Source: Candidatus Eisenbergiella stercoravium
Lineage (GTDB): Bacteria; Bacillota; Clostridia; Lachnospirales; Lachnospiraceae
Reading direction: 5' to 3'
DNA length: 64,000 nt
Assembly (NCBI GenBank): GCA_019113175.1
Contig: DXHY01000027.1
Coordinates: 1-64,000 of the forward strand
The notes under the pieces are model-generated. The model made no database searches. It saw nothing but the letters and a program-made list of their open reading frames with translations, and had not been told where the DNA came from. Position 1 is the first letter of the stretch, and the number at the start of each line of letters is the position of its first letter. Both the position numbers and the translations under genes were made by a program. Of the stretch, positions 42,892-51,163 are shown piece by piece.

Positions 42892-44451
42892 ATGATTGAA
42901 ACCGGAAAACAGCTTGAAATCTCTTCCATCCGTGAGGAAATGAAGGAATTCAGGGAAAAGACAGACGCTTTCTACGCGGGAGAAATGGATAAGGGGGCCT
43001 ATAAGTCCTTCTCCGGCAGATTCGGAAGCTATGCGCAGAAGGGCGGACAGGCGAGCATGCTGCGCCTACGTATGCCCGCAGGCCGCGTCACAAAGGAAAA
43101 ACTGAAATTCATCGCAGACGCCATCGCCTCCCACCAGGTAAAGCGGGCGCATTTCACCACCTGCCAGACCATCCAGCTGCATGATCTCAGTGGGGAAGAT
43201 GCTTACGAAATCATGTCGGCTGCTCTGGACGCCGGAATCATCACCCTGGGCGGCGGCGGAGATTTTCCCAGAAATGTCATGTGTTCCCCCCTTTCCGGCG
43301 TAGAACAGGGCGAATACTTTAATACTCTCCCCTGGGCAGAAGCGGCCGGCGAATACCTCATGACCTTTATTCATGCGCAGAAAATGCCGCGCAAACTGAA
43401 GGTAGCGTTTTCCAATTCTCCGAAAAACATCACCCATGCCACCTACCGTGACCTGGGTTTTGCGGCGCGTCCTGACGGAAAATTCGACGTTTACAGTGCC
43501 GGCGGCCTCGGCAACAATCCCCGTCTCGGCGTTCTGGTGGCGGAAGCCGTGGAACCGTCCGATATTCTGTATTATATCAAAGCCATGTGGCTCACCTTCC
43601 TGGCTTATGGAAACTATGAATCCCGTGCAAAGGCCCGTACCCGCTACATGCAGGAAGCATTGGGTGGTCCGGAGGCCTATGCGAAGGCTTACCGGGAAAA
43701 ACTGGCCGAAGTATACGCTTCCGGTGAAGACCTGAAGCTTTCCGTTACGGAAACGCCTCTTACCAAGCGTGGAGACGGAAGCACGGCGGAAGGATTCCGC
43801 GTGATCCCTCAGAAGCAGGAAGGTCTTTACAGCGTTCTGTACCATCCCATCGGCGGCCAGCCCCCGATCACCTGGTTTGCTTCCATTTACGGTCTGATTC
43901 AGGACATGCAGGATGTGGAGCTGCGTCTGTCTCCGGATGAAACCATCTACATCATCAATCTCACCGGAGCCGAGGCACAGGCCGTCCTGAAGGCAACGGA
44001 AGGCGGCGCGGAAACACTGTTTGAGACCTCTGTCAGCTGCATCGGCGGTACCACCTGTCAGGTTGGTCCACGGGATTCTCAGGGTCTTCTGGCTGCCTGC
44101 ATTAAGGCGGTCCGTGAAGCGGAGCTTCCCGCAGATGCCCTGCCGCAGATTCATATCTCCGGCTGCACTTCTTCCTGCGGTACCCATCAGACTGGCGCCA
44201 TCGGCTTCAACGGCACAGTAAAAATGATCGACAAGGTCGCCCATCCCGCGTTTTTCCTTCACGTAAACGGCCGGGAAGGACAGGCTGACGCCTGTATCGG
44301 CACACAGCTGGGTGCCATCCTGGAGACAGACATTCCTTCCTTCCTCGTAGAGCTTGGCAGAACCGTAGCAGAAAGCGGCCTTTCCTTCTTCGCATGGAGA
44401 GACGCCAATCCCGGAAAGCTGGAAGAACTGGCAGGAAAATACATTGGCTGA
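42892..44451 (+). CDS. Siroheme/[4Fe-4S] sulfite or nitrite reductase
   Basis: 519 residues. Two repeats of ferredoxin-like half plus siroheme-binding domain. The coupled siroheme-[4Fe-4S] ligands are Cys383, Cys389 (SCIGGTTC) and Cys425, Cys429 (SGCTSSCGTHQ). Early motifs KRAHFTTCQTIQLHDLSGEDAYEIM and GGGGDFPRNVMCSPLSGVEQGEYF fit the ferredoxin-dependent NirA/Sir class, which reduces nitrite or sulfite by six electrons. The sequence does not tell the two apart. GAGGG precedes the start. It stands alone, with its own promoter, leader and terminator. Confidence 0.9.
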   Translation: MIETGKQLEISSIREEMKEFREKTDAFYAGEMDKGAYKSFSGRFGSYAQKGGQASMLRLRMPAGRVTKEKLKFIADAIASHQVKRAHFTTCQTIQLHDLSGEDAYEIMSAALDAGIITLGGGGDFPRNVMCSPLSGVEQGEYFNTLPWAEAAGEYLMTFIHAQKMPRKLKVAFSNSPKNITHATYRDLGFAARPDGKFDVYSAGGLGNNPRLGVLVAEAVEPSDILYYIKAMWLTFLAYGNYESRAKARTRYMQEALGGPEAYAKAYREKLAEVYASGEDLKLSVTETPLTKRGDGSTAEGFRVIPQKQEGLYSVLYHPIGGQPPITWFASIYGLIQDMQDVELRLSPDETIYIINLTGAEAQAVLKATEGGAETLFETSVSCIGGTTCQVGPRDSQGLLAACIKAVREAELPADALPQIHISGCTSSCGTHQTGAIGFNGTVKMIDKVAHPAFFLHVNGREGQADACIGTQLGAILETDIPSFLVELGRTVAESGLSFFAWRDANPGKLEELAGKYIG

Positions 44452-44467
44452 TTTTTTTATGAAAAGG

Positions 44468-44499
44468 GCGGCAGGTTTCTTCTCCTGCCGCTCTTTTTC
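44468..44499 (+). terminator. Terminator of the siroheme reductase gene
   Basis: GCGGCAGG, 8-nt loop, CCTGCCGC followed by TCTTTTT; convergent with the coiled-coil gene. Confidence 0.85.
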
Positions 44500-44509
44500 A
44501 TTTCTTTTT

Positions 44510-45301
44510 TCAGATACACGGTACCGGCCTGTGGTACAGATCATGCTTATCTCTGTAATCTCCCATCAGGCGCAGCGCATATTCCATCACATGGGTACCC
44601 ATGTCGGCCCAGTCGATCAGCGTACCTCTCAGATCCTTTCTGAGCCTGCGGATTTCCAGCTGAAACTGCCCCACAATTGCCTCATCCATGGAATCCACCA
44701 CTGTGCTGACATGATGCATTTCACTGCTGAGGTTTTCATACCCCGCATCCAGTCTGGCAACGTGCTTCTTCAGATCAGAGATATCTCCCTTCATGTCGGA
44801 GATATCCTCCTGCATCACGGTCATCTTCTCCTGCATTTCCGACATATTCTGTTTCAGGCCGGCCACATCTGTCTGCACGGCTTCCATGTTCTGCTTCAGG
44901 TCTACGATTTCCCCCTGCATGACATCCATGTTTTCCTGCATTACCGACATGTCAGCCTTCAGACCTGCAACGTCTGTCTGCAGAACCGCCACATCCTCCT
45001 TCAGGCCCGCGACATCCGATTTCAGGACGGTTACGTCCTCCTTCAGCCCGGCTACATCTGTTTTCAGGACTGCCACATCTGTCTTCAGTTCTGCAACATC
45101 TGTTTTCAATTCTGCAACATCCATCTTCAGCACGGCGACATCCGTCTTCAGTTCCGCCACATCTGTCTTCAGGCCGGCAACGTCCATTTTCAGTCCGGCA
45201 ACATCTGATTTCAGCCCGGATACATCCACCCGGATTTCCTTCACCTCGGCGCTGACGCCGTTAATCGCTTCGAGTATTCTTCTTTCTGCATCTTCGCTCA
45301 T
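44510..45301 (-). CDS. Long heptad-repeat coiled-coil protein
   Basis: 263 residues. From about residue 27 to 187 there are 23 consecutive seven-residue repeats of the form VAxLKTD, drifting to MxxMQEx in the later half; hydrophobic residues fill positions a and d without a skip. At the DNA level this is an imperfect 21-bp tandem repeat. The C-terminal 75 residues (SEMHHVSTVVDSMDEAIVGQFQLEIRRLRKDLRG ... DYRDKHDLYHRPVPCI) are not recognised. No signal peptide or membrane segment. ATG 45301 has GAGGAGG upstream. Function unknown; a rod-like oligomer is expected. Confidence 0.8.
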   Translation of the reverse strand: MSEDAERRILEAINGVSAEVKEIRVDVSGLKSDVAGLKMDVAGLKTDVAELKTDVAVLKMDVAELKTDVAELKTDVAVLKTDVAGLKEDVTVLKSDVAGLKEDVAVLQTDVAGLKADMSVMQENMDVMQGEIVDLKQNMEAVQTDVAGLKQNMSEMQEKMTVMQEDISDMKGDISDLKKHVARLDAGYENLSSEMHHVSTVVDSMDEAIVGQFQLEIRRLRKDLRGTLIDWADMGTHVMEYALRLMGDYRDKHDLYHRPVPCI

Positions 45302-45486
45302 TCCATTCCTCCTCGTATTATAAATCTTCCGCACTCCCCCGTTCGTGCAGCTGCCTGTATCTGATCAGGCGATGCGCACAGCTCACGGCATAAATACCGC
45401 TCGCTGTACTCGCCCGGCCAAAGGCCCATGCAGGCATGACAGCCGCCTGCCGGACTTATCTTGCGGTATTGTTCCGGCATGAACAC
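45298..45486 (-). CDS. Small ORF carrying the SPAGG repeat, overlapping the coiled-coil gene
   Basis: 62 codons from GTG 45486, which has GGAGGGG 7 nt upstream. It contains ISPAGGCHACMGLWPGEYSERYLCREL and ends with TGA overlapping the ATG of the coiled-coil gene (ATGA), an arrangement suited to translational coupling. The pyrB leader holds a related frame. Whether the peptide is made or the frame is a by-product of a structured RNA is not decided. Confidence 0.45.
   Translation of the reverse strand: MFMPEQYRKISPAGGCHACMGLWPGEYSERYLCRELCASPDQIQAAARTGECGRFIIRGGME
45367..45460 (-). repeat. Dispersed leader repeat, copy 2
   Basis: 94 nt matching copy 1 (31680-31776), in the leader of the coiled-coil gene and in the same orientation relative to the gene. 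The main stem is kept with G-U pairs (GTCCGGC with GCCGGGC; GGCT with GGCC). The indel relative to copy 1 is one codon, and the peptide frame is conserved. Confidence 0.75.
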
Positions 45487-45526
45487 AGCTGTGCCCCTCC
45501 ATTTTTCAGATCGATCCGTTGCAGAT

Positions 45527-45555
45527 ACAATACCGGATTTTTCCTGCTTTTTCAA
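45527..45555 (-). promoter_or_regulatory. Promoter of the small ORF / coiled-coil pair
   Basis: On the minus strand TTGAAA (45550-45555), 17-nt spacer, TATTGT (45527-45532). It starts only a few bases after the znu terminator. Confidence 0.65.
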
Positions 45556-45556
45556 C

Positions 45557-45595
45557 AGAAAAAACCACTGAAATGTAGTGAATTTTTCAGTGGTT
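45557..45595 (-). terminator. Terminator of the znu operon
   Basis: On the minus strand AACCACTGAAA, 11-nt loop, TTTCAGTGGTT followed by TTTTCTG. About 75 nt after the znuB stop. Confidence 0.8.
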
Positions 45596-45672
45596 CTTAT
45601 GGCAGTTTGTGTCGTTTTTTTGTCTTTTTGGTAATGTTTTTTTATGTCACATTTGCACAGTAGATCATCTAA

Positions 45673-46500
45673 CTAATGGGCACGAATAGCCCCAAAAGCC
45701 GCGAAAATACAGTAAAATATGATGTCAACAACCACAATGCTTGCACCGGCCGGGGTAGCGAGCAGGAAGGAAACCGTCATTCCCAGCGCAAAGCTGGAAA
45801 CAGAAAGCAGGACGGCGGTCAGAATCACGGCACGGTAATGCCGGCAGACGCGCATGGCCGTCAGTGCAGGGAAGATGATCAGGCTGGAGATCAGCAGCGC
45901 TCCCATCATACGCATGCCGAGAACCACAGTCACCGCCGTCAGAACGGCCAGCACCACGTTAAAAAATCCGGTTTTCACCCCAGTCGCCCTGGCAAAAACG
46001 GGATCGAAGGTGACGGCAAAAAGCTGGTTGTAAAACAGAAGATACAAAACCAGCACCACCATTGCCAGTATGACGCTTAAAACCACATCGCTCCTGCTCA
46101 TGGCGAGAATAGAGCCGAACAGGTAGCTGTTTAAGTCCGTATTCATTCCGGTGGTCACGGACACCACCATAACACCGATGGCCAGCGCTCCGGTGGAAAA
46201 CATGGCAACCGCCGCGTCCCCCTTCAGCTTTCCATTTTCGCTGAGCCGGAGCAGTACAAAGGCAGCCAGGATCACTACGGGAATCGCCACCAGAAGGGGG
46301 GCAAGATGCAGGGCCGAAGCCACCGCCAGAGCGCCGAAGCCCACGTGGGAAAGGCCATCCCCGATCATGGAATACCGCTTCAGAACCAGGCTGACGCCCA
46401 GGAGCGAAGCGCATATGGAAATGAGAATTCCCGCCACAAAAGCTCTCTGCATGAACGGATAGGTTAACATTTCACCCAGATATGAAAGCATTTCCGTCAT
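45673..46500 (-). CDS. znuB: Zinc ABC transporter permease
   Basis: 275 residues with about eight membrane segments (ABC-3 family). YSMIGDGLSHVGFGALAVA and MRMMGALLISSLIIFPALTAMR are typical of ZnuB/TroC permeases. It overlaps znuC by four bases and is the last gene of the zinc operon. Zinc rather than manganese is inferred from the His-rich partner ZnuA and the COG0523 neighbours. Confidence 0.92.
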   Translation of the reverse strand: MTEMLSYLGEMLTYPFMQRAFVAGILISICASLLGVSLVLKRYSMIGDGLSHVGFGALAVASALHLAPLLVAIPVVILAAFVLLRLSENGKLKGDAAVAMFSTGALAIGVMVVSVTTGMNTDLNSYLFGSILAMSRSDVVLSVILAMVVLVLYLLFYNQLFAVTFDPVFARATGVKTGFFNVVLAVLTAVTVVLGMRMMGALLISSLIIFPALTAMRVCRHYRAVILTAVLLSVSSFALGMTVSFLLATPAGASIVVVDIIFYCIFAAFGAIRAH

Positions 46501-47210
46501 TGGCGTCCGTCCTCCTCTCCCAGAAATTTTCTTCCGAATCCGCTGTTTTCATATTCCTGTGTCGTCCCGAAAAAGCATCCTTTCTGAGACAGATGCAGGA
46601 TATGGTCCGCATGTTCCACCGCCTCCCGGATCGCATGGGATACCATAATCAGCGTCATGTGATGCTTCCGGTTCAGAACATCCATCAGTTCATAAAACTC
46701 ATCAATGGCAAGGGGATCCAGTCCGGTGGTAGGCTCATCCAGCAGAAGCAGGCGTTCCGCCGCGCACAGAGAACGGGCAAGAAGCACCCGCTGACGCTGG
46801 CCGCCGGAAAGCTCCTGAAAGCTCCTGTTTTTCAGATCCGCCAGGCCAAGAAGCTCCAGATTCTCTCCGGCACGCCTCTTCTGCGCCGCGCTGTATCCTG
46901 GAAGCAGGCCCCGGCTGTTCAGGCAGCCGGAAAGAACCACCTCATAAACAGATGCGGGAAAATCCTTCTGCACCGCGTCCTGCTGAGGCACGTAGCCGAT
47001 CTGGGTGGATTTCAGGCCCTCTCCGAAAAGGAGCCGGCCTCCGGAGGGCTTCTTCAGGCCGAGAAGTCCCCGGATCAGTGTGGTTTTTCCCGTGCCGTTC
47101 TCTCCCACGATACACAGATAGTCCCCCTCGTCCACCTGAAAGCTCAGGCCGGAGACCACCATCTGGTTTTCATAGGAAAAGGACAGATTGCTGCATTTGA
47201 TCAAAGACAT
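46497..47210 (-). CDS. znuC: Zinc ABC transporter ATP-binding protein
   Basis: 237 residues. Walker A VGENGTGKTTLIRGLLG, signature LSGGQRQRVLLARSL, Walker B LLLDEPTTGLD and switch MVSHAIREA are intact. It sits between znuA (74-nt gap) and znuB (overlap). Confidence 0.95.
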   Translation of the reverse strand: MSLIKCSNLSFSYENQMVVSGLSFQVDEGDYLCIVGENGTGKTTLIRGLLGLKKPSGGRLLFGEGLKSTQIGYVPQQDAVQKDFPASVYEVVLSGCLNSRGLLPGYSAAQKRRAGENLELLGLADLKNRSFQELSGGQRQRVLLARSLCAAERLLLLDEPTTGLDPLAIDEFYELMDVLNRKHHMTLIMVSHAIREAVEHADHILHLSQKGCFFGTTQEYENSGFGRKFLGEEDGRQ

Positions 47211-47283
47211 CCGATTTCTCCTTCTATTTCCGCGGGCAACGAGTCAGGCGGACTACCTGCATGTCCATTTAACGACTGCCGCC

Positions 47284-48279
47284 TCAGTCGTTCAGCGCCC
47301 GTTCCAGGGCCGCCAGGTTCTGCCGCATCAGCGACAGATAAGTTTCTCCCCTCTCTGACTCTTCGGCGGTCAGCGTATGGCAGGAATGGAGCATGGCCGT
47401 CTCCGCTCCGGCCGCTTCCGCTATGGCGTCCGCTACCCGACCGTTTGACAGCTCCAGATGGAATACGATGGGAATCCCGTCTTCCCTCACTTTGTCGGTC
47501 AGAAAGGCAATGGTCGCGGCACTGGGCTCCGTTTCTCCGCTGCAGCCGGGAAATGCGGCGTAATACTCCAGTCCATAGGTCCGAACCAGGTACAGGAAGG
47601 GGAAGCGGTCTCCAAATACCAGCTCCTCCCTCTCTGCGCTCCCGATCATATCCCGGTAATCCTCATCCAGCGCGTCCAGCTCCTCCAGATAGGCGGCTGC
47701 GTTCTCTTCATAGATTTCTGCCCGTTCCGGATCGATGGAAATCAGCATGTCCCGGATATTTTCCACCAGAAGCTTCGCGTTAACCGGAGAGGTCCATACG
47801 TGCTCATCATACTCCTCTTCCTCCAGATGTACACCGTCCTTTTCTCCCTCTTCATGCTCGTGGTGATGTCCTGTCACCTGCATGCCCTCCACGGTTTCTT
47901 CCTCCAGCGGATCCACCCAGTCCAGCAGACTGCAGGCCGTCACCTGCGCATCGTTCCCGTCCAGAACCTCTTCCACCCAGACATCGGATTCGCCTCCCGC
48001 ATATAAAAACAAATCACTCTTCGTAATCCGGATGATGTCCGCCGGGGAGGGCTCATAGGAATGAGCCTCCATGCCCGGTTTTAATAACTGGGTTACTTCC
48101 ACGTATTCTCCGCCGATCTGCCGTGCAAAATCAAAGGGAGGAAAAATGGTGGTGACCACCTGTATCTTTTCCCTCCCGTCCGGTGCCGGCTCCGCCTCCT
48201 TCCGCACAGCCGAACAGCCGGTCAGAAACAGGCCGGCTGTGAACACGATCATAAGCATTCCCTGCAGCAATTTTCTCAA
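47284..48279 (-). CDS. znuA: Zinc-binding lipoprotein of the ABC transporter
   Basis: 331 residues. A lipoprotein signal (FTAGLFLTGC), a cluster-9 (ZnuA/TroA) solute-binding fold with VVTTIFPPFDFARQIGGEYVEVTQLLKPGMEAHSYEPSP, and a His/Glu-rich loop GHHHEHEEGEKDGVHLEEEEYDEH between the two lobes, the zinc-chaperone loop of ZnuA types. HVWTSPVNAKLLVENI supplies further ligands. The start appears to be TTG 48279, which has GGGAGAG 7 nt upstream and overlaps the stop of the preceding CmpB-type gene (TTGA), so the two genes are probably coupled. Confidence 0.93.
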   Translation of the reverse strand: MRKLLQGMLMIVFTAGLFLTGCSAVRKEAEPAPDGREKIQVVTTIFPPFDFARQIGGEYVEVTQLLKPGMEAHSYEPSPADIIRITKSDLFLYAGGESDVWVEEVLDGNDAQVTACSLLDWVDPLEEETVEGMQVTGHHHEHEEGEKDGVHLEEEEYDEHVWTSPVNAKLLVENIRDMLISIDPERAEIYEENAAAYLEELDALDEDYRDMIGSAEREELVFGDRFPFLYLVRTYGLEYYAAFPGCSGETEPSAATIAFLTDKVREDGIPIVFHLELSNGRVADAIAEAAGAETAMLHSCHTLTAEESERGETYLSLMRQNLAALERALND

Positions 48280-49277
48280 TCTTCGTCTCTCCCGTCTTTC
48301 TGCGACTCCCCGGAAGCATTTTTTCCGGAAAACCCTTTCCGATACTGCGCAGCCGCCTTTTTCAGTTCATCCAGCGTATCCTGGAACCGCTTCGACGTCA
48401 TGGTAGGGTTCGTCCTTAACAGCCTGCGCCGGTTAATTCCCCTCATGAAAGTCTCGATCTTCTCTTCTCCCACTCTCCTGCTTCCAATAAAGCGCTCCCA
48501 CAGCTCCATCACCTCTCCGCGCTTTTCCTTCAGAAGGTCAGATGCGGGCAGAACTCTTTTCAGCGCATCAAACCGCTCCTCCATGCCGGAAAGAAGCTCT
48601 TCCATGCCGGAAAACAACTCCTCACGCCTCCGGACGCCACGCTGTACAAGGGCCTCTTTTCTGTTATCCCATTCATCTCCCGCAACTGCAATGAGTACAT
48701 CCAGCCGTTTCTGCATGCGCTCCAGTTCCTTTTTTGCCTGCTCGGTCCGCACCAGAATATCCCGCAGATCCATTGCCGCCTGGAAGGAAAAGGCGAAGTC
48801 CACGGAAAACCAGACCAGCACCACCGTCACAAGAGCTGTCAGAGCCGCAGGCGGAATCAGAAACGCCAGCCGTTCCACAGCCGGATGCAGAAAGCGCGTC
48901 ATCAGCACCGTAACCGCTCCCCAGCAGAGAGAGGAACTCAAGCAGATCTGCCCCTGAAAATTGAACCTCTTATGGGAATAATCCCAGTAACGTACCTTGA
49001 AAAGAGCCTCCATCACCACGCCCGTCACATATTCCAGCGCCGTAGCACCGATACATCCGGCGAAGAAAACCAGAACCAGGTTATCTCGCACCGGAGCGGA
49101 CACAAGAAGCATCATGATCGCCCCGGAACCATACAGCGGCAGAAAAGGCCCGCGGATAAAGCCCCGGTTCACAAATTTTCTCTTACAGATGGAAACGTAT
49201 GTGGATTCAAAGCACCAGCCGAAGAAGCAGTAAAAGAAGAAAAAGAAAAGCCACTGAACAGCCGTATAATGATACAT
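48276..49277 (-). CDS. CmpB-type (PF06541-like) membrane protein with coiled C-terminus
   Basis: 333 residues. The first half has about five hydrophobic segments with FYCFFGWCFESTYVSICKRKFVNRGFIRGPFLPLYGSGAIMM and GATALEYVTGVVMEALFKVRYWDYSHKRFNFQGQICL, the hallmark of putative ABC transporter type IV proteins. The second half (about 165-333) is a charged, helical, probably cytoplasmic region. Its stop overlaps the znuA start, placing it at the head of the zinc operon; a zinc role is inference from that overlap. A short relative is at 29042-29461. Confidence 0.78.
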   Translation of the reverse strand: MYHYTAVQWLFFFFFYCFFGWCFESTYVSICKRKFVNRGFIRGPFLPLYGSGAIMMLLVSAPVRDNLVLVFFAGCIGATALEYVTGVVMEALFKVRYWDYSHKRFNFQGQICLSSSLCWGAVTVLMTRFLHPAVERLAFLIPPAALTALVTVVLVWFSVDFAFSFQAAMDLRDILVRTEQAKKELERMQKRLDVLIAVAGDEWDNRKEALVQRGVRRREELFSGMEELLSGMEERFDALKRVLPASDLLKEKRGEVMELWERFIGSRRVGEEKIETFMRGINRRRLLRTNPTMTSKRFQDTLDELKKAAAQYRKGFSGKNASGESQKDGRDED

Positions 49278-49313
49278 TCCCTCACCATTTTCCTTTCCGA
49301 GCTCCGCAGGCCG

Positions 49314-50096
49314 TCAACGATAGATTCCCACCGTCACGCCCAGCCTTCCCTTTTTCGTTTCCGCCCCTTCCTCCAGGAAAACAAAGCGGCCAAAGCCCCG
49401 GACACTCACCCGGTCCTGCTCCTTTAAGGTGAGGCTGTTATTTTCACACAGTCTGCCGTTGACATAGATCTTTCCTGCCCGGAACAGGTCCAGGCTGCGG
49501 CTTCTTGACAGATTGAACACCTTCGCTGCCACCGCATCCGCCCGGTTTGCGCTCACCACCAGCCGGACGGCCTCCGGCTGCTTCGCCGCAGGCCACCCGG
49601 CGGCCCCGTCATTTTTGTCAATCTGCTCACACCGCACGGAGGTATGGCGCACCCGGTCCAGATTTTCAAAGATAAAAGGGGCAATGGTTTCCGTGCAGAA
49701 AATCCATGCCTGCTTTCCCTCCAGAAAAATATCGCCCACTGTGCTCCGGTCGATTCCCAGATGCATCAGAGCTCCCAGAAAGTCCCTGTGGGAAAAATCC
49801 TCTGAAAATTTCTCTGAAAGAGGGCTGATCCGCAGGGCAGCGATGGGAAAATCCTCCTCATACCCCAGCTCTTCGGCAGAACCGAAGCGGGCCATCCGCC
49901 TCTCGCAGTCCTCATTTCCGCCCCACAGAGAGAAGGGACAGAAGGCGTTTTTCCCCATCGCCTCCTGAAGCGCGTTCTGCTCTGCCAGGGACAAAAAACC
50001 GGTAAATGCAAACACGTTCTGTCTGTAGGATTTTTCCGCCAGATCCAGAAATCTTTTTTTCAGCTGTTCCAGTTCCTTCTGTGTTTCCGCCGCCAT
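49314..50096 (-). CDS. ylmH: YlmH-type S4-domain RNA-binding protein
   Basis: 260 residues. An N-terminal YlmH domain (QNVFAFTGFLSLAEQNALQEAMGK, ALMHLGIDRSTVGDIFLEGKQAWIFC, PFIFENLDRVRHTSVRCEQ) and a C-terminal S4 domain (ADAVAAKVFNLSRSRSLDLFRAGKIYVNGRLCENNSLTLKEQDRVSVRGFGRFVF). In Firmicutes YlmH binds the ribosome and has been tied to rescue of stalled ribosomes and to the division cluster. Here it sits instead between COG0523 and zinc-transport genes. Confidence 0.9.
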   Translation of the reverse strand: MAAETQKELEQLKKRFLDLAEKSYRQNVFAFTGFLSLAEQNALQEAMGKNAFCPFSLWGGNEDCERRMARFGSAEELGYEEDFPIAALRISPLSEKFSEDFSHRDFLGALMHLGIDRSTVGDIFLEGKQAWIFCTETIAPFIFENLDRVRHTSVRCEQIDKNDGAAGWPAAKQPEAVRLVVSANRADAVAAKVFNLSRSRSLDLFRAGKIYVNGRLCENNSLTLKEQDRVSVRGFGRFVFLEEGAETKKGRLGVTVGIYR

Positions 50097-50129
50097 TCCT
50101 TCCTCCCTGACAAAAACCGGGTTTTGAGT

Positions 50130-51065
50130 CTATACGAAGCTGATCACCTGATCCTTCGGCGCCTTCGTCTTCACCACACTGCTGGCGTGCAGCACGGGAC
50201 CTTCTCCGCCGTACTCCGCCCAGTATTCCTTTTCCACACGGGCCGTCACCTTCACCCAGTCCTGCTCCTTCAGATCCTCCGCGCCCTTATAGACGCAGAC
50301 ATATCCCAGAAACGCCATGTCCTCCGCACAGCAGGTCATCGCCATCCGCCCCGGAATAAAATGATCCTTCGGATAACCGTCCGGCTTCATAACCATGGCA
50401 GTGAACTGAATATTTTTCCCCACATACCGATCCAGGCTGTCCAGGGAATCGATATACCAGATACCGTAGCCCATGTCGTCCAGGACGATGGGATCGCTGT
50501 TCAGGTCAAACGGCAGATCCTCCTCAAACATCTGATTGATCTCACCGTTCTGGTCCTCAAAAATGATCTCACCCTGCGGGTTTACCGCCTTCACATTCCT
50601 GCGGTAGCCCGCCAGCGTCTGCTCGTCCAGTCCGTCACACCGGTTGAAAATGATCATCTCGGACTTGCGGAGCATCTCGGCAAGAAGAGATTTCATGTTC
50701 GTAAAATAAGTGGCAAATGTGGAAGCGTCGATCGTGGTGATCTGCTGTTCCACCTTCCAGTGCCAGGGCAGCTTCATGTTTTTGAAATTCCACATACCGT
50801 TGTATTCAATGATGATCCGCTCCGGCTTGTACTTCTTTTCAAATTCCAGCAGATGTTCCGGCGTGAAGTCCGCCTCATTCTCCACCGGCTCCAGCACGGA
50901 ATTGCTTCTTTTCAAAAGGGCAGGCGAATACTCATTCTCGCCGTCCTCACACAGGATGATCAGCGTCTTTCCCTTGATCTGAAAATAGGGCTGATCCAGC
51001 GTATAAGTGATAAATTCCGTCTTTCCGCTCTCCAGAAAGCCATTGATGATATATACCGGTTTCAT
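50130..51065 (-). CDS. COG0523/CobW-related GTPase (lacking His-rich loop)
   Basis: 311 residues. G3E Walker A YIINGFLESGKTEFITYTL, IIIEYNGMWN, IIFNRCDGLDEQTLAGYRR and a C-terminal CobW-C-like domain (YVGKNIQFTAMVMKPDGYPKDHFIPGRMAMTCC, WVKVTARVEKEY). The CXCC metal motif of canonical CobW proteins is absent. ATG 51065 has GGAGG 5 nt upstream. It follows the His-rich COG0523 gene by about 100 nt; the pair is likely one transcript with a shared metal-chaperone role. Confidence 0.82.
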   Translation of the reverse strand: MKPVYIINGFLESGKTEFITYTLDQPYFQIKGKTLIILCEDGENEYSPALLKRSNSVLEPVENEADFTPEHLLEFEKKYKPERIIIEYNGMWNFKNMKLPWHWKVEQQITTIDASTFATYFTNMKSLLAEMLRKSEMIIFNRCDGLDEQTLAGYRRNVKAVNPQGEIIFEDQNGEINQMFEEDLPFDLNSDPIVLDDMGYGIWYIDSLDSLDRYVGKNIQFTAMVMKPDGYPKDHFIPGRMAMTCCAEDMAFLGYVCVYKGAEDLKEQDWVKVTARVEKEYWAEYGGEGPVLHASSVVKTKAPKDQVISFV

Positions 51066-51163
51066 TTTTCCTCCATATCGGCTCAATGCCATGTAAAGTG
51101 GACATTCGAATTCCGCTTTGCTCCATGCTCATGAACGCAGGCCGCTGTGCGACTGCGTTCAAA

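Noticed and set aside
42464-42895. ORF of 143 codons from the lacI stop to the siroheme reductase start
   Set aside because: It reads across a terminator and a promoter, and no domain is recognisable; it is kept only as part of the stem-loop finding.
44510-45301. Short-period repeats suggesting a CRISPR array or minisatellite
   Set aside because: The 21-bp period is continuous, has no spacers and stays in frame with a coiled-coil protein; no cas genes are present.
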